From contig OZ244175.1 of assembly GCA_965216535.1 (NCBI GenBank), positions 4,588,001-4,652,000 of the forward strand: 64,000 nucleotides of DNA, in the 5' to 3' direction. This document shows, in pieces, positions 43,525 through 52,438 of the stretch. The position numbers were made by a program, and so were the translations under genes. How positions within the stretch are numbered: position 1 is the first letter of the stretch; every line of letters begins with the position of its first letter. This DNA comes from Hoeflea_A sp965216535 (GTDB lineage: Bacteria; Pseudomonadota; Alphaproteobacteria; Rhizobiales; Rhizobiaceae). The notes beneath the pieces are model-generated. The model was not told where the DNA came from. It did no database searches and worked only from the letters and a program-made list of their open reading frames with translations.

Positions 43525-44784
43525 ATGGCGGGCAGGCAGTCTTTGCGTTTCAAAATTGTCGCCGCGGGCGCCGGGAATTTCATCGAGTGGTACGACTTCG
43601 CCATTTACGGGTTTTTCGCCGCGGCCATCGGGAAGCAGTTCTTCCCTTCCGATGACCCCTTGGCCTCGCTGCTTACCGCATTCGGCGTCTTTGCCGTCGG
43701 CTATGGTGCGCGACCGCTTGGTGGCGTCGTTCTCGGGCGCCTTGCTGACCGTTATGGTCGCCGGCCCGTCATGCTGTTTTCCGTTGGCGTCATGGGCACT
43801 GCAACGGTTTGCATCGGTCTCCTGCCAGGCTACCAGACCATCGGCGTTGCGGCGCCGGCGCTGCTTATAGCTCTTCGCCTTCTGCAAGGTTTCAGCGTCG
43901 CCGGAGAATACACCACATCAACGGTGTTCCTGATCGAACATGCGCCCAGGAATCAGCGCGGATTTGTCTCGAGCTGGTCGATGGTCGGCGAATTCTTTGG
44001 CGCCGTCACCGGTTCGGCAATCGGTGCTTTGGCAGCCACAATACTGACAGATACCCAGATGCAGGACTGGGGCTGGCGGATTCCCTTCCTGCTGAGTGCG
44101 ATCTTTACTCTGGTCGGGTTCCTGCTCAGACGCGGCATTCAGGAAAGCCCGGAGCTCGCTCAGGCGAGCAAAGCGCAGCTTCTGACATTGAAAGAAGCCG
44201 TGCGCAGTGGGTGGCGTCCGATCGTTGCCTATGTGTGCCTCATTCTCGTCGGTGGTGTCGGCTTTTATGTCACCTTCATCTATTCCGCCTCCGACCTCGA
44301 ACTGCATATGCACATGTCGACCGCCGAGGCGCTGGATATCAACACACTCGGACAGCTTACCATGATGGCCGTGTTCCCCTTGGCGGGCTACGCAGCCGAT
44401 CGGATTGGGCGGAAACCCATGGCAATGGTGACATTTGTCGGTTTGCTGCTTTTCAGTTGGCCGCTCTGGTGGTTGATGCACCAGGGCTCCTTTGCCTTGA
44501 CCCTGATAGGTCAGTGCTTGTTCGGCCTCATCCTGGCCTGCGGCTACCCGGTTTATGGATTGCTGATCGCAGAAGCCCTTCCCGCGCAGCTTCGCTGTAG
44601 CGTTTTGTCGATTGGTAACGGCATCGCTTTTGGGTTTTTCGGCGGCATGACACCGCTGGCGGCCACATACCTGGTCAAGCGCACCGGCGCCGATTATGCA
44701 CCCGTCTTCCTGATCGTGATCTTTGCCGCGATATCGCTCGCCGCCCTGTTGCGCCTGTCCGAGACGCTCCCCAAACCACGCTGA
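43525..44784 (+). CDS. MHS-family metabolite:H+ symporter, candidate malonate permease
   Basis: This 419-residue MFS protein belongs to the metabolite:H+ symporter group: GNFIEWYDFAIYGFFA in helix 1, GRLADRYGRRP motif A and RLLQGFSVAGEYTTS. MHS members carry dicarboxylates, citrate, ketoglutarate or osmolytes. It lies 97 bp after matR on the same strand, next to matA, so uptake of malonate or another dicarboxylate is plausible. GGGAG precedes the ATG. Confidence 0.85.
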   Translation: MAGRQSLRFKIVAAGAGNFIEWYDFAIYGFFAAAIGKQFFPSDDPLASLLTAFGVFAVGYGARPLGGVVLGRLADRYGRRPVMLFSVGVMGTATVCIGLLPGYQTIGVAAPALLIALRLLQGFSVAGEYTTSTVFLIEHAPRNQRGFVSSWSMVGEFFGAVTGSAIGALAATILTDTQMQDWGWRIPFLLSAIFTLVGFLLRRGIQESPELAQASKAQLLTLKEAVRSGWRPIVAYVCLILVGGVGFYVTFIYSASDLELHMHMSTAEALDINTLGQLTMMAVFPLAGYAADRIGRKPMAMVTFVGLLLFSWPLWWLMHQGSFALTLIGQCLFGLILACGYPVYGLLIAEALPAQLRCSVLSIGNGIAFGFFGGMTPLAATYLVKRTGADYAPVFLIVIFAAISLAALLRLSETLPKPR

Positions 44785-44818
44785 TGAAAACCACTTGACG
44801 ATCACATTATAGCGATAT

Positions 44819-44834
44819 AACTAGAAATATAGTT
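44819..44834. promoter_or_regulatory. AT-rich inverted repeat upstream of the ArsP-like gene
   Basis: AACTA (44819-44823) and TAGTT (44830-44834) flank GAAATA in an AT-rich island; a TTGACG hexamer lies at 44795-44800. The layout resembles an ArsR/SmtB-type operator-promoter, but no arsR gene is present in the window. Confidence 0.4.
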
Positions 44835-44862
44835 CTATTACCAATCGACAGTGGACGTGATC

Positions 44863-45891
44863 ATGTCAGACATCGCCAATACGACACCGCATGGACGGTT
44901 TTCCCTGAAATGGCTTGTATCCCCATGGACGCTGGTCGTTGCCATTCCTCTAGCGGTGCTGATCCTGGATCCGGCGCGCGCTACGGGCTTCACAACTTTT
45001 GCCGTAAACGCCTTCCTGGGTACGTTGCCCTATATCGCCGTGGCGGTCGTCATGATCGCCTGGCTGAAAGCGTCTGGTGCCGAAGCCTATGTGGCCTCCG
45101 CTTTCGAAGGACGCGAAACCAGGATGATTGTCTTTGCGGCGCTGCTAGGCGGATTGGCGCCGTTCTGTTCCTGCGAAGTGATCCCGTTCATCGCCGGCCT
45201 GCTGGCGCTCGGCGCACCGTTGTCTGCGGTCATGGCGTTCTGGCTGTCGTCACCTCTGATCGATCCTCCAACGCTGTTCATAACAGCCGCGGCGCTCGGA
45301 TGGCCGTTTGCCATCGGCAAGGCGGTGGCTGCCGTGTCGCTTGGCCTGTTCGGAGGTTTCGCGATCAAGACCCTGATGGCCATGGGCGTGTTTTCCAATC
45401 CGCTTCGCAAGACTGTCGCGAAGCGGTGCGGCTGCGGGCCCTCCCCGTTCGACGGCAAGCCGGCCTGGGTTTTCTGGCGGGAGGCCGAACGTCGCGAAAC
45501 GTTTCGCAGCGAATTCCTCGGCAACGCCGCTTTCCTCGCCAAATGGCTGGCCTTCGCCTACGTACTTGAAGCGGTTCTCGTGACCTACGTTCCGGCTTCG
45601 CTCATCGCCTCGCTCGTGGGTGGCGAGGGCGTGCTGCCCATTGCGACGGCCGCTGTAGTCGGCATGCCCGCTTACCTGAATGGTTATGTCGCACCGCCAC
45701 TCCTCGCAGGACTTGTTTCACAAGGGATGACGCCCGGAGCGGCAATGGCCTTCATGACAGCAGGCGCCGTCAGTTCCATTCCTGCCATGACCGCGGTGTG
45801 GTCGCTGGTGCGACACGAGGTTTTCGCGGCTTATCTCGGCCTGGGTCTGATCGGCGCTGTGCTTGCGGGTATCGCATTCCAGTATCTGTGA
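44863..45891 (+). CDS. ArsP/YraQ-like permease (DUF318)
   Basis: This 342-residue permease has about eight to ten membrane helices in two related halves. The first half holds the conserved APFCSCEVIPF motif; between the halves lies a Cys-rich loop with RCGCGPSPF. Family members include ArsP, which exports trivalent organoarsenicals using such cysteines. The ATG at 44863 and a GTG at 44851 are both possible starts. It is followed 13 bp later by an MFS gene, forming a likely two-gene efflux unit. Confidence 0.8.
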   Translation: MSDIANTTPHGRFSLKWLVSPWTLVVAIPLAVLILDPARATGFTTFAVNAFLGTLPYIAVAVVMIAWLKASGAEAYVASAFEGRETRMIVFAALLGGLAPFCSCEVIPFIAGLLALGAPLSAVMAFWLSSPLIDPPTLFITAAALGWPFAIGKAVAAVSLGLFGGFAIKTLMAMGVFSNPLRKTVAKRCGCGPSPFDGKPAWVFWREAERRETFRSEFLGNAAFLAKWLAFAYVLEAVLVTYVPASLIASLVGGEGVLPIATAAVVGMPAYLNGYVAPPLLAGLVSQGMTPGAAMAFMTAGAVSSIPAMTAVWSLVRHEVFAAYLGLGLIGAVLAGIAFQYL

Positions 45892-45904
45892 TAAACAGGC
45901 CTTC

Positions 45905-47155
45905 ATGAATTCATCCGCAGCCGAAACGCCGACGGATGGTAGGCCCGCCGGGCTCGCCGTATGGCTACTTGCAGCCGGCCAGACAATCGTCTGGGCCGGC
46001 CTTTTCTACAGTTTTGCAGCGCTGCTGCTGAGCTGGGAGGCAGATCTCGGCTGGAGCAAAACCGACATCGCATTCGGCTTGACCCTGGCGCTACTGGTTG
46101 CCGCTGTCGCCTCTCCGATTGCCGGCCGGATCGTTGATATGGGGCACGGTCGCCTATTGCTTGGCGCCGGCTCTCTGTTTGGTGCCTTGTGCCTGGCACT
46201 GCTTGCAATCGTCGAGAGCCAGGTGTCCTTCCTCACTTTATGGGCTCTGATCGGATTGGCCCACGCAAGCTGTCTGTACGAGCCGTGTTTTGCACTGGTC
46301 ACACGCACAAGGGGCAAGTCCGCGAGAGCGGCGATTACCCGCATCACTTTGTGCGCCGGTTTCGCTTCATCAATTGCCTTCCCGCTGGGCGCCATCCTGG
46401 CCGATACGCTCGGATGGCGCGGCGCGGTGGTGGTTTTCGCAGCGTTTGTTGCACTTTTGGGCGCGCCACTACTGATCGTCGGCAGCACCCTGCTCGGCGA
46501 CAGCAAAGAAACCGGCCACGACGCTCACGCGAAAACGAGCAGTAAAGCGGCAGTCAAAGCGGCGCTGCGGCGACGCGAATTCTGGCTGTTGGCTGTCGCT
46601 TTCCCGATGATCGCCTTGAACCATGGCATACTGCTCAACCACATCATGCCGATCCTTGTCGATCGAGGGTTGGCGCAAGCGACAGCCGTGACCGTCGCCT
46701 CGCTGATAGGTCCTGCTCAGGTGGCCGGCCGACTTCTGATGACGCGCTTCGATCATCGTGTCAGTGCGATCAACATCAGCGTGGTCGCTTTTGTCGGGTT
46801 GTCCTGCGCGTCTCTTGTTCTCTTCCTCGCCGGCGCGTCGGTCCTAATGGCTTTCGCCTTCGCCGTCACGCAAGGAGCCGCCTACGGTTTGACCAATATT
46901 CTCAGGCCGGTCGTTACGGCGGAATCGCTTGGGCGAACCGGGTTCGGTGCCATTTCCGGATTGCAGGCGGTGCCGAATCTGGCCGGGTTCGCGATCGCTC
47001 CATTTCTCGGTGCGGTGCTGGCACAGATTGGCGGGTATCGCCTGTCGATCATCGCCGCTGGATGCCTGGCGATTCTTGGTCTCCTGTTGATCGTTTGGCT
47101 GGCCCTGATCATGAGACGAAGTGCCAGTGTCTTGGAAATCGAACACAACGGTTGA
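45905..47155 (+). CDS. MFS transporter, unknown substrate
   Basis: This 416-residue MFS protein has 12 predicted helices, a degenerate motif A (GRIVDMGHGRLL) and a charged central loop (about 195-220). It resembles the OFA/monocarboxylate-like bacterial MFS group. The ATG at 45905 is 13 bp after the ArsP-like gene, so co-transcription is likely; that hints at toxic-compound efflux but does not prove it. Confidence 0.85.
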   Translation: MNSSAAETPTDGRPAGLAVWLLAAGQTIVWAGLFYSFAALLLSWEADLGWSKTDIAFGLTLALLVAAVASPIAGRIVDMGHGRLLLGAGSLFGALCLALLAIVESQVSFLTLWALIGLAHASCLYEPCFALVTRTRGKSARAAITRITLCAGFASSIAFPLGAILADTLGWRGAVVVFAAFVALLGAPLLIVGSTLLGDSKETGHDAHAKTSSKAAVKAALRRREFWLLAVAFPMIALNHGILLNHIMPILVDRGLAQATAVTVASLIGPAQVAGRLLMTRFDHRVSAINISVVAFVGLSCASLVLFLAGASVLMAFAFAVTQGAAYGLTNILRPVVTAESLGRTGFGAISGLQAVPNLAGFAIAPFLGAVLAQIGGYRLSIIAAGCLAILGLLLIVWLALIMRRSASVLEIEHNG

Positions 47156-47162
47156 CTGTGTC

Positions 47163-48440
47163 TCATACCCAGGCACGGGTAGCGTGATAGGCGCTCGCTC
47201 CGAACTCGAAAAAGGCGCCCTTCAATCCAGTCAGGGCCTCGCTGTATGAGGCTGTTGCCTCGATGGGCAAACTGTCCTCTTCGCCACCACAAAGCAATGC
47301 CGCGGCGCGGGCTCCAAACAGCGTTCCGGGAGCGATGCCGCGCCCGGAGTATCCGAAAATCGACAGTCCGTTGGGACCCAGGCGAACAATTTTTGGTATG
47401 TGGTCCGACGTCATGGCAATCCGGCCGCACCAGGCGTGTTCCAGTGGCTGGTCACGAAGCGTGGGAAAGAGTTGCTCCATTTTGCGACGGGCCCACCCCC
47501 TGTGAATTCGGCCGGTCACATGATCCAGCGAACCCATGCCGCCGACGATTAACCTGCCGGATGCATCCTTGCGAAAGGACGACATGATGAGCGCGGTGTC
47601 CCAGGCTCCTTCGAGCCCGGGAAGGATGGTTCCCGCCAGATTGGGCGACAACGGTGCGGTTGCCATCTGAAAATAGAATACCGGAACGTGGCTTGCAGCC
47701 GGAAGGCCGGACAAACCCGCCTGATAAGCGTTCGTGGCGACCAGCAAGGCTTTGCCCGTAACCGTCCCGCCCTTCGTCTCGGCGACCCAATCGCTGCTTT
47801 GGCGACCGACGCGGACGACCGGACTGTTGGTGTGGATTTTGGCACCGGCTTCTTGTGCCGCCCGGGCCAGCCCGGTGCAGTAGGCCAGAGGCTGGATCGT
47901 TCCGGCACGTCCATCATGCAAAGCGCCACAAAAGTCCGCGGTACCGGTCCGTGTCACCGTCTCCGACCGATCAAGAAGACGCACCGGGGCATCACGCCCG
48001 GCCAGTTGCTCGTAGCGGCTTTTCAGGCCAGCCAAACCGGCTTCCGAATGAGCACAGTGAAGGGTACCGTTGCGAACGGCCTCGCACTCGATTCCGTGGG
48101 TCTCGATCAATGAAAAGACAAGATCCGGCGCTGCTGCCAGATCCGCATTGAGCCGGCCACCAGCGTCGGCACCCAAGGCGCCTTCAACGGCTGCCGGAGG
48201 CAACCACAGGCCGGCATTGACGAGCCCGACATTGCGCCCGGATCCGCCGTAACCGATGTCGCGCGCTTCCAGCAACACCACATCCTTGCCTGCTTTTGCC
48301 GCGTGCAAAGCCGCCGAACAACCGGTGAAACCACCGCCAACAATGATCAGCTCTGTCTCAAGGTCACGATCGATTGGATCCGCGCGCACGGTTTCCGTAT
48401 TCGTTGCTTGCCACAGATTACCATTTTTGCTTCTGTCCAT
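47163..48440 (-). CDS. FAD-dependent amine/amino-acid oxidoreductase (PuuB/DadA-like)
   Basis: This 425-residue DAO-fold flavoenzyme has the dinucleotide motif VGGGFTGC (about 34-41), LLEARDIGYGGSGRNVG and the C-terminal GYSGRGIAPGT FAD contact. The SGRN motif is shared with gamma-glutamylputrescine oxidase PuuB and ordinary amino-acid oxidases. I choose ATG 48440; the frame extends to 48572 but would cover the divergent gltS start. Substrate unknown; the divergent GltS neighbour suggests amino-acid metabolism. Confidence 0.87.
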   Translation of the reverse strand: MDRSKNGNLWQATNTETVRADPIDRDLETELIIVGGGFTGCSAALHAAKAGKDVVLLEARDIGYGGSGRNVGLVNAGLWLPPAAVEGALGADAGGRLNADLAAAPDLVFSLIETHGIECEAVRNGTLHCAHSEAGLAGLKSRYEQLAGRDAPVRLLDRSETVTRTGTADFCGALHDGRAGTIQPLAYCTGLARAAQEAGAKIHTNSPVVRVGRQSSDWVAETKGGTVTGKALLVATNAYQAGLSGLPAASHVPVFYFQMATAPLSPNLAGTILPGLEGAWDTALIMSSFRKDASGRLIVGGMGSLDHVTGRIHRGWARRKMEQLFPTLRDQPLEHAWCGRIAMTSDHIPKIVRLGPNGLSIFGYSGRGIAPGTLFGARAAALLCGGEEDSLPIEATASYSEALTGLKGAFFEFGASAYHATRAWV

Positions 48441-48487
48441 CGCCGACACCAAATCAGACCGGTCGGCGAAGGCAAGGAATTTCTCGC

Positions 48488-49711
48488 GTGAATCAGGATG
48501 TTGTCCAGACGATCCTCGTACCGGATTTTGTCGCCGTAACCGTCGGCATCGTCGTTTTCTTCCTGGGTGCATTTCTTACCCGCAACCTGTCGTTCCTGCA
48601 GACCTACAACATTCCGGAACCGGTCTCTGGTGGCCTCGCCGCGGCACTTATCACCTGGGCCGGATACGCTTGGTTGAATACGGAGATCACCTTCGAACTT
48701 ACGACCCGCGACCTGTTGCTGGTGATCTTCTTCACGGCCATCGGCATCAACGCAAGATTCAAGGACCTCATCGCCGGCGGACGGCTCCTGGGAATCCTGC
48801 TTGCCATCACCATCGCATTCATCATCTTTCAAAACACAATCGGGCTGATCGGAACGCAAATCTTCGACTTGCCGCGACCGGTCAGCGTGCTTCTTGGCTC
48901 CGCTTCACTGATCGGCGGCCACGGCACTGCCATTGCATGGGGGCCAACGGTAAGTGAAATGACCGGGCTCACCGGTGCCGATGAAATCGGCATTGCGGCC
49001 GCAACGCTTGGGCTGGTCTGCGCCGCACTCGTCGGTGGGCCTATCGCCAAGTACCTGATCGATCGACACCGGCTGGTCGGTGCGCCATCAGAAGGGCCAA
49101 TCGTCGGTCTGCCTTACGAACAAGAAGGCGAAGAAGACACGAAGGTCAACCACATCAGCATCATGCGCTCGCTGCTCGCCATCAACGTAGCAATCATTAT
49201 CGGATATCTCGCCAATCAGGTGATCGAGGCACAGGGGCTGAAATTGCCACTGTTCGTCCCGTGCCTGCTGGTCGCCATCGCAATGTCGAACACGATTCCG
49301 TATTTGCTTCCAGGTCTTACATGGCCGGCGCGCACGCGAGCGCTGGCCGTCATCTCCGACTACTGCCTCTCCATCTTTCTGGCGATGTCCCTGATGAGCA
49401 TGCAGCTCTGGACCTTGCAGGGGCTTGGCGGCCCGCTCCTCGGAGTGCTGGCTTTTCAGATCTTCGGCACTGTCGCCTTCATCATCCTGCTGTTCTTCCG
49501 ATTGATGGGCCGAGACTATACGGCGGCGGTTTTGAGCGCCGGCTTTGCCGGCTTCACATTGGGCGCCACCCCAACAGCCATCGCCAACATGTCATCGGTC
49601 ACGAAGAGCTACGGACCGGCGCCACTTGCGTTCATCGTATTGCCGATGGTTTCGGCCTTCTTCGTTGACCTGGCCAACGCCTTCATTATCCGGTTTTTCG
49701 TCTCGCTTTGA
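48488..49711 (+). CDS. gltS: Sodium/glutamate symporter GltS
   Basis: This 407-residue protein matches GltS: NIPEPVSGGLAAALI in an early helix, the GG(H)GTA re-entrant loop SLIGGHGTAIAWGP, and the second-half loop AGFTLGATPTAIANM. It imports glutamate with Na+ across the inner membrane. The GTG at 48488 has AAGGAA upstream. It is convergent with the guanidine operon (22 bp) and divergent from the FAD oxidoreductase. Confidence 0.93.
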   Translation: MNQDVVQTILVPDFVAVTVGIVVFFLGAFLTRNLSFLQTYNIPEPVSGGLAAALITWAGYAWLNTEITFELTTRDLLLVIFFTAIGINARFKDLIAGGRLLGILLAITIAFIIFQNTIGLIGTQIFDLPRPVSVLLGSASLIGGHGTAIAWGPTVSEMTGLTGADEIGIAAATLGLVCAALVGGPIAKYLIDRHRLVGAPSEGPIVGLPYEQEGEEDTKVNHISIMRSLLAINVAIIIGYLANQVIEAQGLKLPLFVPCLLVAIAMSNTIPYLLPGLTWPARTRALAVISDYCLSIFLAMSLMSMQLWTLQGLGGPLLGVLAFQIFGTVAFIILLFFRLMGRDYTAAVLSAGFAGFTLGATPTAIANMSSVTKSYGPAPLAFIVLPMVSAFFVDLANAFIIRFFVSL

Positions 49712-49733
49712 GACACCGGACGTCGAAGTCTGA

Positions 49734-49955
49734 CTACGAGTTGTGGTCGTTAGACCGGTCGCGTAACACCCTGATCAAGGCATGCCGTTTCAACACGACT
49801 CCAAGCAGAGCCATGCCGACAAGCGGCAACGCCCAATGGAAAGGCGAACCAGCCATGTGGGCCAAAAGGGTCTCAGGATCATGGTCTCCCGGGTGGGCAA
49901 AGGCTGGAAGGCCGGTTGTCAGCAGCAGTGAAAACAGGGTTGGAGTGCGATACAT
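49734..49955 (-). CDS. Small exported His-containing membrane protein, last gene of guanidine operon
   Basis: This 73-residue protein has a signal peptide (1-19, ending AFA), which on cleavage would expose HPGDHDPETLLAHMAG, followed by one membrane helix (about 38-55) and a basic/acidic tail ending NDHNS. A strong AAAGGAG supports ATG 49955. It starts 13 bp after the His-rich gene. The exposed His/Asp cluster suggests metal binding at the outer face of the membrane. Family not recognised; HupE/UreJ proteins begin similarly with His but are much larger. Confidence 0.75.
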   Translation of the reverse strand: MYRTPTLFSLLLTTGLPAFAHPGDHDPETLLAHMAGSPFHWALPLVGMALLGVVLKRHALIRVLRDRSNDHNS

Positions 49956-49968
49956 GAAATTTCTCCTT

Positions 49969-50394
49969 TCAGTCAGAAAAGCGATCCCGCAGAAGATCGA
50001 CCAGGTCGATGTCTTCGCGGTGGGTGAGCGAGACATAGGTGAACGTCATGGTCTCCCGCTCGGAAACCATGCTGCCCGGAAAGGGCATGTAGACCAGTTC
50101 CCGTGACGCGAAAGCCGGCGATGCCGTTCCGATTTGCCAGTTGGATACGATCGAAGCGTCCACCAGGTTGAGAACCAGTCCGTCGGGGCCAGGACGTTGG
50201 AACGGGACATCGGAAAGGCGCAAAAAGCTTGTCTTGTCTTCTGCCGCGCGAAATCCGTCGACAAAATTGCCGCTCAACACCTGGAGTTCATCGGCCCGTT
50301 CCCGGGGCGAATCGCCATGCGTGTGCGAGTGAAGGTGGTCGGTGCCATGATTGTGGCCGGCGCCATGCGAGTGGTTGTGATGATGATGACCCAT
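49969..50394 (-). CDS. His-rich protein, candidate nickel-delivery factor
   Basis: This 141-residue protein starts with a His-rich tail: 12 His in residues 1-26, with Gly/Asn/Ser between them. Residues 30-141 form an unrecognised compact domain (FLRLSDVPFQRPGPDGLVLNL, given as about 55-75, and the end DLVDLLRDRFSD). There is no signal peptide. It begins four bases after the guanidine-hydrolase-like gene, and GGAG overlaps that gene's end, so synthesis is coupled. Poly-His tails occur in HypB, UreE and other nickel chaperones; no HypA/HypB is present. Role inferred. Confidence 0.8.
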   Translation of the reverse strand: MGHHHHNHSHGAGHNHGTDHLHSHTHGDSPRERADELQVLSGNFVDGFRAAEDKTSFLRLSDVPFQRPGPDGLVLNLVDASIVSNWQIGTASPAFASRELVYMPFPGSMVSERETMTFTYVSLTHREDIDLVDLLRDRFSD

Positions 50395-50398
50395 CGGA

Positions 50399-51637
50399 CT
50401 ACTCCAGATCGGGACCCGCCGGGATGGCTACCGGCTTGTCGATGATGGCCTTGTGAGCGCCCATCTTGCCGTGAGAGACCAGTGTTCCCAGCACATCAAC
50501 AATGACCCGTGTCGCGAGCAGTGCGGTAATGTCCGACGTGTCGTACGGGGGCGACACCTCGACGACTTCCAATCCGCAAATGCCCTCCGCGGCGACCAGC
50601 GAAACCAGCTCCAGCGCTTCCCGCGGCAGGAAGCCGCCTGGTTCCGGCCATCCGGTTCCCGGCACGAAGCCGCAATCGACGCTGTCAATGTCGAAGGAAA
50701 TGTAGACCGCGTCGGCATCCTTCCAGGCCAATTCGAGGGCCCGAGCCGCCGTCTCCGCCAGACCCAGTTCCTCGACGTCGCGCATGGTGAATATGTTGGT
50801 GTTGCGCTTGCGGGCGATTTCGACCCCCTCTCGCGGCACCTGCCAGCCGCCGATGCCAACCTGCACCAGATTGACCGCCGGGACATTGGCAAGGTCCGTC
50901 GCGTGGAACCACGGCGTCGTGTGCATCCGCTCATCTAGGTCCTTTTCCTGGATGTCTATGTGCCGGTCAAAATGGACGATACCGATGCGCTTCGAAGTGC
51001 ATTGTGCAATGCCGCGCACGCAGGGAAAGCCGATGGAATGGTCACCGCCGATCATGACCGGCAAGGCGCCGGAAGAGACCACGTGGCTGACAGCGCGGCT
51101 GATCTGATCGAAGGTCTTCTCGATGTTTGCCGGGATTGTGAACACGTCGCCGACGTCGCACAACGTCATCTCCTCGCGAAGATCGACACCCATTTCGTAG
51201 TTGTAGGGCGTATAGAGCGCTGAAATCTTGCGAACGCCCTGCGGCCCGAACCGTGTGCCGGGCCGATAGGTCGTACCACCATCGAAGGGAATGCCGATCA
51301 CCGCGGCATCGTAGGCGCCGACCTCGGTCACATCCTCGATATAGGGGGCTTTGAGGAACGTGTTGATGCCCGCGTAGTGAGGCAACTCGCCTCTTGCAAA
51401 GGTCGGGATTGACTTGTCTTCAATCGAGTCAGCGCCGGTCAATCCCATGCGCAGGGCCCATTGTTTTTCCTTTTCCCAGGCGGCGGTGGGTAGCGTTCCT
51501 TCCTTTTCAGCCGCCTTCCAACCGCGCAGGTTGAGTTTGTCGAAATCCGGGTGATGTTGACGTGCAACCGGCTGAGTTGGCCGCCATCCGGCAGCCCGTC
51601 GCTCATGTCGGAACGGATTTGAAAATAAGTCTCGCAT
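50399..51637 (-). CDS. gdmH: Guanidine hydrolase-like ureohydrolase (agmatinase family)
   Basis: This 412-residue ureohydrolase has the binuclear metal ligands H200 (GGDHS), D224/H226/D228 (HFDRHID) and D316/D318 (SFDIDSVD). A long N-terminal arm (about 1-95) and a DLDERMHTTPWFHAT insertion after the second motif set it apart from plain agmatinase and resemble the nickel-dependent guanidine hydrolase GdmH. Context is decisive: a guanidine-I riboswitch and importer lie in the same operon. Expected reaction: guanidine to urea plus ammonia. GAGGAG precedes the ATG. Confidence 0.85.
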   Translation of the reverse strand: MRDLFSNPFRHERRAAGWRPTQPVARQHHPDFDKLNLRGWKAAEKEGTLPTAAWEKEKQWALRMGLTGADSIEDKSIPTFARGELPHYAGINTFLKAPYIEDVTEVGAYDAAVIGIPFDGGTTYRPGTRFGPQGVRKISALYTPYNYEMGVDLREEMTLCDVGDVFTIPANIEKTFDQISRAVSHVVSSGALPVMIGGDHSIGFPCVRGIAQCTSKRIGIVHFDRHIDIQEKDLDERMHTTPWFHATDLANVPAVNLVQVGIGGWQVPREGVEIARKRNTNIFTMRDVEELGLAETAARALELAWKDADAVYISFDIDSVDCGFVPGTGWPEPGGFLPREALELVSLVAAEGICGLEVVEVSPPYDTSDITALLATRVIVDVLGTLVSHGKMGAHKAIIDKPVAIPAGPDLE

Positions 51638-51655
51638 TATTTGCTCCTCACAAGT

Positions 51656-52438
51656 CTAGGTCTGGCGTACCGGAAACAGCTCCTGCGCTTCAGGCGGGGT
51701 CTGATGGTCTGCTCGTTGGAGTGGAAGGTCGTAGGTAACAGTGGCCCCGAATGCATCGGGAGCCTGGGGATCGTGGCGAATCTTGTCGAAGACCAGCATG
51801 CGGGTCCCGAGCTTGAAGGCCTCGTGAATGTCATGGGTGACCATGAAGATGGTCATGCTCCGTTCTTGCCAAAGATCGAGCAGAAGAACGTGCATGTCAG
51901 CGCGGATGCCGGGATCCAGTGCTCCGAAGGGCTCATCGAGCAGCAATATTTCGGGCTGTTTCAGCAAGGCCTGAGCGATCGCAAGCCGCTGTTGCATGCC
52001 GCCGGAAAGCAGCGCCGGATATCGGTGCCGGGCACTGGCGAGACCGATCCGTTCCATGGTCTCCGTGACAGTGTCCCGCGCGTGTTTTCGCGCCGCGCCG
52101 AACAGCCGCCCGAAACGCGGTGCCGCGGCAAATTCCTGCGCCAGGATCAAATTGTCTTCGACCGTTAGATGAGGAAACACCGAGTAGCGCTGGAAAACCA
52201 CGCCGCGGTCGGGAGTGGGTTCCGGCGGCAGCGGCTCCCCATTCAATTCGATTTGGCCACGAGTGGGGGTTTCCTGCGACAGCAACATACGCAGGAATGT
52301 CGACTTGCCGCACCCGGAGGCTCCGACAATCGTACAGAACGCACCTTCGTCAACATCAAGATTGACGCGTTCAAGAACCGGCGTGCTTCCATAGGTCTTT
52401 GCGACATTGCGAACACTTACCTTCGCCGAACCGCTCAC
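51656..52438 (-). CDS. Guanidine importer ATPase (NitT/TauT type)
   Basis: This 260-residue ABC ATPase has Walker A GASGCGKST, Q-loop VFQRYSVFPHL, signature LSGGMQQR, Walker B LLLDEPFGALD and H-loop THD. It belongs to the nitrate/taurine/urea-carboxylase-associated importer group. The GTG at 52438 overlaps the permease stop by four bases (GTGA), preferred to a longer frame from 52531. It is followed 18 bp later by the hydrolase gene. Confidence 0.92.
   Translation of the reverse strand: MSGSAKVSVRNVAKTYGSTPVLERVNLDVDEGAFCTIVGASGCGKSTFLRMLLSQETPTRGQIELNGEPLPPEPTPDRGVVFQRYSVFPHLTVEDNLILAQEFAAAPRFGRLFGAARKHARDTVTETMERIGLASARHRYPALLSGGMQQRLAIAQALLKQPEILLLDEPFGALDPGIRADMHVLLLDLWQERSMTIFMVTHDIHEAFKLGTRMLVFDKIRHDPQAPDAFGATVTYDLPLQRADHQTPPEAQELFPVRQT

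Noticed and set aside
42937..43887. 316-residue minus-strand frame over matR and the MHS gene
   Set aside because: Antisense to two clear genes; no recognisable domain.
50399..51637. Plain agmatinase (speB)
   Set aside because: Riboswitch, importer, long N-terminal arm and insertion after the second metal motif fit guanidine hydrolase better; kept as the alternative.
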